From Desulfobacteraceae bacterium (GTDB lineage: Bacteria; Desulfobacterota; Desulfobacteria; Desulfobacterales; Desulfosalsimonadaceae), in NCBI GenBank assembly GCA_021737045.1, contig JAIPES010000022.1:1-32408 (forward strand): DNA of 32,408 nt, given 5' to 3'. Positions within the stretch are counted from its first letter, which is position 1. Every line of letters starts with the position of its first letter. Positions 26,305 to 32,408 of the stretch are shown one piece after another. The notes under the pieces were generated by a model, which was given only the letters and a program-made list of their open reading frames with translations, searched no databases and was not told where the DNA came from. A program made the translations under genes and the position numbers.

Positions 26305-26503
26305 AAAAAGCTTTTTACCGCGTCCGCTGTTTGTCAGGAAGGAAATCCTGCGGTCGGCGTCAGCTTTTTCGCTCCTGATCGTTTTTGCGGATTCATCAAA
26401 TGCCTTTGCGTAAAATTTGCAAATTCGGCCTGCATTCCTCCAACAGTTTAAATTTTCAAGCAAAAACGCTCAATGTCGCTTCAAAAGCAGACCCCGCCCT
26501 TGG
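26305..26503. repeat. Structured intergenic repeat, copy A
   Basis: Block 1 (26305-26384) begins with the palindrome AAAAAGCTTTTT and matches 32274-32354 at about 88 percent by eye. Block 2 (26465-26503, starting AACGCTCAATGTCGC) matches 32370-32408 in 37 of 39 bases. Between them copy A has about 80 bases, copy B about 15. Two small hairpins in block 1 are kept, with pair changes, in both copies. The right end of the unit is unknown because copy B reaches the window edge. Confidence 0.75.
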
Positions 26504-26624
26504 ATTTCCTTAGAAGGGTTCTTGCCGGGCCAGCCCACGGGACCGGGCATGAAAACAACGCTTTTTAAGACTTGAATGTGTTCCTTCCGACTCCCTTGGT
26601 GTGAAACTTTGTACACAGCCGGCC

Positions 26625-26710
26625 ATGATGCCGGCCCGGGGGTGGTTTGCGAGTCGCATTGAGCGCGCAAGCGGTCAGCAGGGAGCAAACCGCCACCGGG
26701 TCGGCATCAT
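26625..26710. repeat. Large imperfect inverted repeat downstream of the Hsp70 genes
   Basis: Arms of 26 bases (26625-26650 and 26685-26710) match in 23 positions and enclose a 34-base loop. The stem begins GATGCCGGCCCGGGG on the left. It lies 79 bases beyond the stop of the last Hsp70 gene (minus strand), where it could end or protect the mRNA. It has no U-run. Confidence 0.65.
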
Positions 26711-26788
26711 GCGAAAATTATAGAACCAAGCACGATCAGCAACTTTTTTGAGGTTACTTATAACTTTGATGGTTTCGTAACAAGTAAA

Positions 26789-29563
26789 TCATGGCCTTAA
26801 AATCAGGCCTGCGGGCAGGGATTCGCCAAACATTGCGGATTGCTCGGATTCTTCAAGGGGGGCTGCGGTTTTCAGGACCCGGCTTTGGGCTTGCATCTCA
26901 TGGTCGCCCAGCCATTGGATCACCCGGTCCAGAAGGTTTTCATCCATATCCCGGGAACGGTCACCGGTTTTGCGGGTCATCTGCACCAGGGCGTTTCCCA
27001 CGGCGCCGGGATGTTTCCACTGATTTTCAAGCAGAAATTCAACCCATGGAAACGCCCTGTCCGGGGCGACAACCCGGTCCAGGGACCCGTAGAGGAGCTG
27101 TCTGGCGCCAAACCGCGACAACGCCCATAACTGCTGTGGTTTGGCCTTTTTCGGTGAGATCTCTTTTACAAGGGCATCGCCCCACTCCACTTTTTCCTTG
27201 GCGCCCAGCCGTTCCATGGCGGCCACGGCCATCCACATCTCCAGTCTTTGCTGGGGGGCCACTTTTGTCCTGACCCCCTTTTTCGGCAGGAGTACGGACC
27301 GGACATCCTGGGCAAACTGCCGCTGGCGGCCCGAATTGAGACCGCCGGCCACCCGGCGCCACAAGATCCACCATTCGGCAGCAGCCTGCTGGTTTTTCTT
27401 GAATATCACGCCCTGCCTGTAGATTTTCCAGAGCCGGGTAATGCGCTGGTCGTCCAAGCCGTCACCAAAGCCCGGCCGCAGACAGAACCCCAGCAGATTC
27501 AGCCAGCGCACTTCGTGTTCAGGGGATTTTTTTCGCGCATCCATGCGATCCAGCAGGGCATCGGCCATTTGGCGAATCAATGAAAGGGGCCAGTTGTCCC
27601 TGGAGCGCCCGATATGTCCGGTGACGCTTTTGACCAGACCCGATAGCGCACGGCCGGGTTCCCTGGCGGAAAACGCATCATCAATGACCCGGATCACGGA
27701 CTGCACCTGTGCGCTGTCAAACACCTCGGTTTCGGCCACCATCTCCTGGGCCGGCATCTGCCGCAGCTGGAACCGGAGCTGCCATTTGTGACCGGTGGAG
27801 ACCGAGCCGCACCACAGTTCAAGGATGCCGGTTTCTGTGTATTCGGCTTCAATCTGTACGGGAATGGCCGTCTGCACGCCCTTGTGGCCAAACTGTATCA
27901 CCGTCTGTATGGGCGGAAGACGGGTTAAGCTCTCATCCACATCCACGATATCCCCGGCCCGGTCCCCGGAACGGAAGCTGGAGCTAAACAGCTCAAAACT
28001 AACCGGCTGATTGGCCAGAACCTCAAATTCCTGATCCGCAAGCGTTACCCGTGACCCCTCATCCAGGCCCCGCTCCACAACGCATATGGCCTGGGCCGCC
28101 CTGTCCTGCTGCCGGTCTGCCCGGGCAATGCCCAGGTAATAGGACCTGGGACTGCCGCTGCCCACCCGGACCCCTCTTCCGGTTTTGACCAGTCCGTAAT
28201 ACGAGGCGCCCAGGGCCACAGCCACGTCCAGATCCCGGTTTTCAAGTACCCGGGGACGCTGGTCGTCGTTTCTGCCAAACCACCGGCATATGGCAGATCC
28301 GATCCGGTGCCGGATCACTTCGGCCTTCAGGCTGCCGCCGTTATACAGGATCAGGTCCGGAAACGGATCGCTTTTGTCTGTGAAGCGGGCGACATCTTCT
28401 TTGTGCTGTTCCAGAAACAGTCCGATGTGACGGGTGATGGCCGGATCAGATGCATAGGGCAGTCCGAATTCGGAAATCGCCTTGCGCCGGGTTTCGGTTT
28501 TTGGGGCGGTCTTTTCCACCAGGGGAAAGAAGCCTTCCAGAACGATTTGCTCCAGGCTTTCACGTGTGATTTCCGCAGTCCGGGTGCCGCCGATGAGACT
28601 GCTGCCCTGCCCCACCATGGTAATGGTTTCCCGGTCCGTGCCCTGGTTTAGGATATTTTCCTTGGCCTGGCGGCACAAATGGCACAACGTCTTCCACCGG
28701 TCACCGGTGAGATCGGCGCCTGAACCGAACTGTTGTTCTGCGTGCCGGGCCAGGGCCAGGTCGATGTTGTCTCCGCCCAGAATCAGATGTTCGCCCACTG
28801 CAATGCGCTCAAATCTGGGCGTACCCCCGGTTTCCTGAAGGGTGATCAATGTCAGATCCGTGGTCCCCCCGCCCACGTCGCAGACCAGCACCAGCTCACC
28901 CGGGCGGATATGCTCCCGCCAGTTGTTTTCATGCAAAATAAGCCAGGAATAAAATGCCGCAAGGGGCTCTTCGAGCAAAATCACGTCCACAAGGCCGGCG
29001 GCTTTGGCTGCCTCCAGGGTCAGGTCCCGGGCCACCTCGTCAAATGAGGCCGGCACTGTGATGATCAGAAACTGGTTTTCCAGGTACAGGGACTCGTCTG
29101 AAACGCTGTGGTTCCAGGCGCACTTCAGATGCTCCAGGTACCGGGCCGTGGCCTCCACAGGAGAGATCCTGGCCACATCCCCGCCCGCGCCCCAGGGAAG
29201 AATCCGGGCGCGGCGGTCTGCCTGGCCGTGGCAGAGCCAGCTTTTGGCAGAAGACACAAGGCGCCCGGGCACCCTGGCCCCGTGATCCCGGGCGAATGTT
29301 CCCACGAATGCGGAAATTTCAGATTCCCGGCTCCAGGGCAGCCGGACGGCTTCAGCGTCAATGTCGTATTTGCCGGGAATATAGCAAAACGAAGGCAGCA
29401 CTGGCATGCGGTCGACTTCTCCGGCTGCCGTGAGCTGGGGGACGGAAAACAGGCGGATACCTTTGTTTTCCGATGTTTCGGCTTCAAGATCCACAAAAGA
29501 CAGGGCTGAATTGGTTGTACCCAGGTCAATTCCGATAATATAGCGGGCTTGTTCAATATCCAC
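26789..29563 (-). CDS. Hsp70-like ATPase with helical C-terminal domain (DUF3731-like)
   Basis: The 924-residue protein starts at GTG 29563, 2 bases after the previous stop, with AGGA 6 bases upstream; a TTG two codons earlier leaves no room for a ribosome site. The actin-like ATPase domain (about 8-480) shows phosphate 1 IIGIDLGTTNSALSF (9-23), LLEEPLAAFYSW (196-207), phosphate 2 VCDVGGGTTDLTLI (227-240), GGDN (263-266) and the adenosine motif YNGGSLKA (407-414). A beta-rich region (485-602) ends with LELWCGSVSTGHKWQLRFQL. A helical domain of about 300 residues follows (Trp-rich, WWILWRRVAGGLNSGRQRQF at 731-750). I recall this C-terminal part as DUF3731, unverified. It is not canonical DnaK (no EEVD-like tail). 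It presumably works with the adjacent Hsp70 and membrane protein. Confidence 0.92.
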   Translation of the reverse strand: MDIEQARYIIGIDLGTTNSALSFVDLEAETSENKGIRLFSVPQLTAAGEVDRMPVLPSFCYIPGKYDIDAEAVRLPWSRESEISAFVGTFARDHGARVPGRLVSSAKSWLCHGQADRRARILPWGAGGDVARISPVEATARYLEHLKCAWNHSVSDESLYLENQFLIITVPASFDEVARDLTLEAAKAAGLVDVILLEEPLAAFYSWLILHENNWREHIRPGELVLVCDVGGGTTDLTLITLQETGGTPRFERIAVGEHLILGGDNIDLALARHAEQQFGSGADLTGDRWKTLCHLCRQAKENILNQGTDRETITMVGQGSSLIGGTRTAEITRESLEQIVLEGFFPLVEKTAPKTETRRKAISEFGLPYASDPAITRHIGLFLEQHKEDVARFTDKSDPFPDLILYNGGSLKAEVIRHRIGSAICRWFGRNDDQRPRVLENRDLDVAVALGASYYGLVKTGRGVRVGSGSPRSYYLGIARADRQQDRAAQAICVVERGLDEGSRVTLADQEFEVLANQPVSFELFSSSFRSGDRAGDIVDVDESLTRLPPIQTVIQFGHKGVQTAIPVQIEAEYTETGILELWCGSVSTGHKWQLRFQLRQMPAQEMVAETEVFDSAQVQSVIRVIDDAFSAREPGRALSGLVKSVTGHIGRSRDNWPLSLIRQMADALLDRMDARKKSPEHEVRWLNLLGFCLRPGFGDGLDDQRITRLWKIYRQGVIFKKNQQAAAEWWILWRRVAGGLNSGRQRQFAQDVRSVLLPKKGVRTKVAPQQRLEMWMAVAAMERLGAKEKVEWGDALVKEISPKKAKPQQLWALSRFGARQLLYGSLDRVVAPDRAFPWVEFLLENQWKHPGAVGNALVQMTRKTGDRSRDMDENLLDRVIQWLGDHEMQAQSRVLKTAAPLEESEQSAMFGESLPAGLILRP

Positions 29564-29565
29564 GA

Positions 29566-31368
29566 TCAATCCTGCTGCCGGACGTTAAATTCGAGTTTCC
29601 ATCGTCTTTGGTCTTCCACGGACACGCACCACAGCTCCAGGGTGCCGATCTCCGTTGCCGCAGCTTCCAGGGTCACGCCCACGGTGGTGCCGGGTTCCCC
29701 GTCAAGGGTGGTCTCCAGGGTGGTGATCTCCTCGATCTGATCATGCCAGTCCTCCACCACCGCCCCGGCCGGATCATCCTGTCGCCGAACCGAACCAAAA
29801 AATTCAAATACCACGGGTTCGCCCACCACCAGAACGAATTCCTTTTCGGTGATGCGCGCAACAGTGCCTTCCTCCATGCCAAAGGGGGCCACGCACAGGG
29901 CCTTGACCGGCTGGGGCATGCCCGGCACCGCCGGCATGGCCGCAGCCACGCCGATATAATAGGACTTGTTGAGGCCCGCCCGGATCCGGATGCCCCGGCC
30001 GTGGCGTGCCTGGCCGTAATAGGCAGCCCCCCTGGCCACCGCAAGATCGTAATTTTCCGTGTTGATCTCCCGGATCCGGCCGGATGAATTGCTCCAGCTG
30101 TCCAGCACATCCCTGACCCGCTCCCGGATCAGGGGGGCCTTCATGACCCCGCCGTTGAACAAAACCGCATCCGGTGCGGCCGTGGTCTCCTGCCGCTCCC
30201 GATCCCGGCCGGTTAAAAAGGCAGCCATGTGCCGGGTGACTGCGGGATCTGCCGCATAGACCAGCCCGGCTTCCCGCAGGCCTGTCCGGCGCTGTGTTCG
30301 GGGAAATTCATTTTCAGGGCATTTTGGGAAAAAACCGTCAATAATAACCCGGCTGATATCCTCTGCGGGCAGATCCATTTTCAGGGTGTTGCCGATCAGG
30401 CTGCTGCCCCGGCCCAGTATGGTGACAGGCCATGTATCCCGGTCCTGCGAACCGGAAAATGCGCCTTCCTTGGCGCTGCGGCAGGCATGCACCAGCCCGC
30501 GCATCTGCCAGGAATCCAGACGGGTTCCGGATTCGGCCATTTTTGCGGCCACGTGATAGGCCAGGGCCAGATCCATGTTGTCACCGCCCACAAGCAGGTG
30601 CTCGCCCACTGCAATGCGGTCCAGGACCAGTTCCCCCTGCTCCTCGGAAACCTGGATCAGGCTGAAATCCGTTGTGCCGCCGCCGATATCGCAGATCAGC
30701 ACGAGTTCGTCCTTTTCAACAGCCTTGCGCCAGTTTTCGCCGCTTACGTCGATCCATGAATAAAATGCCGCCTGGGGCTCTTCTAACAGGGTGACCCGGG
30801 GTAGTCCGGCCTGCTCCGCGGCCTGCACGGTCAGCTCCCGGGCCACGGCGTCAAAGGAGGCCGGCACGGTGAGATAAATTTCCTGGTTTTCCATGCGCAG
30901 GGCAGAATTGTCGCCTGCCATTTCGTAATTCCAGGCCTGGCGCAGATAGGCCAGCAGGGCCGATGATGCGGCTACCGGCGATAGTTTTTCCACGTCATCG
31001 GCGGCCTCCCAGGGTAAAATGGCTGCGTTTCGGTCCACGGAAGTATTGCACAGCCAGGACTTGGATGAGGCAATGACACGCTGAGGCGCTTCTGCGGCCC
31101 GAATCCTGGCGTATTCGCCGATTACTACCCGGTTGTCCGAATCCCAGGGCAGGGCAAAAGCCCCATCCCCGGATTCTGCATGGCCCGGCACATAAATAAA
31201 AGACGGCAGACCGGGCTGCTTTTCAATTGTATGGGCGGCCGTGACCTGGGCAATCTCAAGGACCCGGACTTCCGGCGTCTGATCTGTTTCCGGGGACGCC
31301 CCGGTATAGGCGACCACACTGTTTGTGGTTCCCAGGTCAATGCCGATGATGTATGCCGGCTGATCCAC
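29566..31368 (-). CDS. Hsp70-like ATPase without C-terminal lid
   Basis: The 600-residue protein begins at GTG 31368 with AGGAG 7 bases upstream; a longer in-frame start at 31494 lies inside the preceding gene and is rejected. The ATPase domain has IIGIDLGTTNSVVAYTG (7-23), LLEEPQAAFYSW (194-205), CDIGGGTTDFSLI (226-238), GGDNMDLALAYH (261-272) and FNGGVMKAPLI (404-414). After a beta-rich part it ends with LELWCVSVEDQRRWKLEFNV, the same point at which its neighbour passes into the helical domain. So this paralogue has no lid. The two proteins align along their whole shared length and arose by duplication or from a heterodimer-type pair. Confidence 0.93.
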   Translation of the reverse strand: MDQPAYIIGIDLGTTNSVVAYTGASPETDQTPEVRVLEIAQVTAAHTIEKQPGLPSFIYVPGHAESGDGAFALPWDSDNRVVIGEYARIRAAEAPQRVIASSKSWLCNTSVDRNAAILPWEAADDVEKLSPVAASSALLAYLRQAWNYEMAGDNSALRMENQEIYLTVPASFDAVARELTVQAAEQAGLPRVTLLEEPQAAFYSWIDVSGENWRKAVEKDELVLICDIGGGTTDFSLIQVSEEQGELVLDRIAVGEHLLVGGDNMDLALAYHVAAKMAESGTRLDSWQMRGLVHACRSAKEGAFSGSQDRDTWPVTILGRGSSLIGNTLKMDLPAEDISRVIIDGFFPKCPENEFPRTQRRTGLREAGLVYAADPAVTRHMAAFLTGRDRERQETTAAPDAVLFNGGVMKAPLIRERVRDVLDSWSNSSGRIREINTENYDLAVARGAAYYGQARHGRGIRIRAGLNKSYYIGVAAAMPAVPGMPQPVKALCVAPFGMEEGTVARITEKEFVLVVGEPVVFEFFGSVRRQDDPAGAVVEDWHDQIEEITTLETTLDGEPGTTVGVTLEAAATEIGTLELWCVSVEDQRRWKLEFNVRQQD

Positions 31369-31406
31369 TGACGGTCTCCTGCTGTTGGGATGATGCCAAA
31401 GGGATA

Positions 31407-32213
31407 TTACTGGATTTCCACTTCCGCGGGGGCAATAATCAAGGGATCGCCGCTGGCCGAAAGCACGGGCAGTTCCAGTCGGCCGGCCTTCCATCCACGA
31501 TGCCGGAGAACGCCGGTAAAGGGGGGCTCTCCGGTGACGTTGCCGGTAAGTTTGATGGCTGCCGGCTCAAAACCAGCCGGAACAGTGATTTCCCGGCCCT
31601 CGGGCTTGTCGATCACAGCTGCCGGGGCTATGGTTTTTTTTACGGCACCGGCACAGTTTTCATGAATGCTGCGCACGGCCGCACCGATCTGGGCGTCCTG
31701 GTAGGCGCTTAAATCCTCGTGAAAAAAGTCCATCAGGCGGCCTTGTCGTTGAAGCACGGATATCAGGTGGAGGTAGTAGCGTTTGCTTTCTTCCCTTTGT
31801 TCCCGGCCGGCCGGCTCCCTGGCCGGTTTTTCATTTCCCTGTTTTTCCTTCTTTTTTGCCGGCGCGGGCTTTGCGGTTTTCCGGGATGCATCGTCAATCC
31901 CGGATTTGCGGATCACTCGTTTGAACCCGCCCCGGAGCAGCAACCACTGAATAAGGGTCATCAAAAGCATCAGCCCGGCCAGGGCAGGATAAAACCAGGT
32001 CTGAATCAAGTCAAGTCCCCGGGTATTTTTTTGGACCCACGACTGCGTGTCCGGATTTTGGCTGATGACCTCCAGAATATCGGCAAAGCTTACGGTTGCA
32101 AATACCGCCCGGGATGCAAACCATATACCTGCGCCGATAAGGCAGCCGAAAATCAGGTTGACCAGAAACAGCCGCAACAGACTGCTGCGGGAAAGTGACG
32201 GGATCAGGTTCAT
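31407..32213 (-). CDS. Two-helix membrane protein, DUF2760-like
   Basis: From ATG 32213 the protein has 268 residues; AGGAG lies 11 bases upstream. Further upstream the frame runs into the repeat and is rejected. Two membrane helices span about 12-35 and 73-95, then a strongly basic, Lys/Ala/Pro-rich linker (105-142) leads to a soluble domain: a helical part (YYLHLISVLQRQGRLMDFFHEDLSAYQDAQ) and a beta part (LTGNVTGEPPFTGVLRHRG, LPVLS, IIAPAEVEI). I recall this C-terminal domain as DUF2760, which is often encoded beside such Hsp70 pairs. The soluble part probably faces the cytosol and recruits the Hsp70s to the membrane; this is inference. It is 38 bases before the first Hsp70 gene. Confidence 0.85.
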   Translation of the reverse strand: MNLIPSLSRSSLLRLFLVNLIFGCLIGAGIWFASRAVFATVSFADILEVISQNPDTQSWVQKNTRGLDLIQTWFYPALAGLMLLMTLIQWLLLRGGFKRVIRKSGIDDASRKTAKPAPAKKKEKQGNEKPAREPAGREQREESKRYYLHLISVLQRQGRLMDFFHEDLSAYQDAQIGAAVRSIHENCAGAVKKTIAPAAVIDKPEGREITVPAGFEPAAIKLTGNVTGEPPFTGVLRHRGWKAGRLELPVLSASGDPLIIAPAEVEIQ

Positions 32214-32262
32214 GAGATGTTTTTCTCCTGATTGAAAAATCCAAAATTGCGTTTCATTATTT

Positions 32263-32408
32263 GATGGCGCCGTAAAAAGCTTTTTACCGCGGCCGCTGTT
32301 TTTGCAGGAAGGAAGCCCTGCGGCCGGGGTCAGTTTTTTCGCTCCTGACCGTTTACGGAGGTTTCCGTAAACGCTCAATGTCGCTTCAAAAACCGACCCC
32401 GCCCTTGG
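32263..32408. repeat. Structured intergenic repeat, copy B (runs off the right edge)
   Basis: It begins with the end box GATGGCGCCGTAAAAAG (32263-32279), shared with the element at 18196-18346. Then come the palindrome AAAAAGCTTTTT (32274-32285), a hairpin GGTCAG...CTGACC (32329-32350), a perfect hairpin GTTTACGGA-GGTT-TCCGTAAAC (32351-32372) and the terminal block matching copy A up to the window end. It lies upstream of the Hsp70 module, within reach of its promoter. Confidence 0.7.

Larger units (their letters stand above)
26222..26788. other. 567-base intergenic region between GDPD and the Hsp70 genes
   Basis: The region holds the GDPD promoter (26242-26289), one copy of the structured repeat (26305-26503) and a large inverted repeat (26625-26710). 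Stretches 26504-26624 and 26711-26788 show nothing recognisable. Short frames in the region are repeat-derived and are not called as genes. Confidence 0.6.

Noticed and set aside
26305-26316. AAAAAGCTTTTT as a rho-independent terminator
   Set aside because: It is a short AT palindrome with no loop or GC stem, and it is part of a repeat found twice.
26470-26688. 72-residue minus-strand open frame
   Set aside because: It is repeat-derived sequence crossing block 2 and the inverted repeat; no family and no ribosome site.
31369-31494. N-terminal extension of the lid-less Hsp70
   Set aside because: It would overlap the DUF2760-like gene by 88 bases; the GTG at 31368 has a perfect AGGAG.
32214-32378. 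N-terminal extension of the DUF2760-like protein
   Set aside because: These codons fall in the noncoding repeat and the region before it; ATG 32213 starts just before the first membrane helix.

Overview
The window looks like chromosomal DNA of a Desulfobacterota bacterium, most likely Desulfobacterales. This is inference from gene content and style: a BadF/BcrA-type CoA-enzyme activase, an LDH-like malate dehydrogenase, several DUF4388, PilZ and HD-GYP signalling proteins, a paired Hsp70/DUF2760 cluster, and intergenic repeats ending in a GATGGCGCCGTAAAAAG box. No rRNA, tRNA, CRISPR array, transposase or phage gene was seen. About 90 percent of the window codes for protein, mostly on the minus strand.

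Left part (1-8.8 kb): the N-terminal 504 codons of a CoA-activase-like protein run off the left edge (minus). Then come a small unknown gene and elbB (plus), a stand-alone DHH/DHHA1-CBS phosphoesterase (minus), a large PilZ protein with an acyltransferase-like C-terminal half (plus), and a membrane-anchored V4R-like/GAF/HD-GYP protein (minus).

Middle (8.9-15.8 kb): a secreted TPR-ended protein of unknown function, then a tight minus-strand operon read as DUF4388/cyclic-nucleotide-fold protein, PilZ protein, purC, ParB-like protein, spore-photoproduct-lyase-like radical SAM protein. The last three genes overlap, so their translation is probably coupled. A good sigma70-type promoter precedes the first gene.

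mdh stands alone on the plus strand and ends in a strong GC-rich hairpin. A long minus-strand run (26.2 down to 17.1 kb) follows: GDPD phosphodiesterase, HDAC-family deacetylase, short SWIM protein, ispF, cysS, uvrB, uvrC, a palindromic repeat, then a DUF4388/MshEN-like protein. Several neighbours overlap (GDPD/HDAC by 4 bp, cysS/uvrB by 14 bp).

The right end carries a three-gene minus-strand module: a two-helix membrane protein (DUF2760-like), a 600-residue Hsp70-like ATPase without a helical lid, and a 924-residue Hsp70-like ATPase with a helical C-terminal domain. It has no DnaJ or GrpE, and both flanks carry copies of the same structured repeat (26305-26503 and 32263-32408). This module and its repeats are the best candidates for an incompletely described system here.
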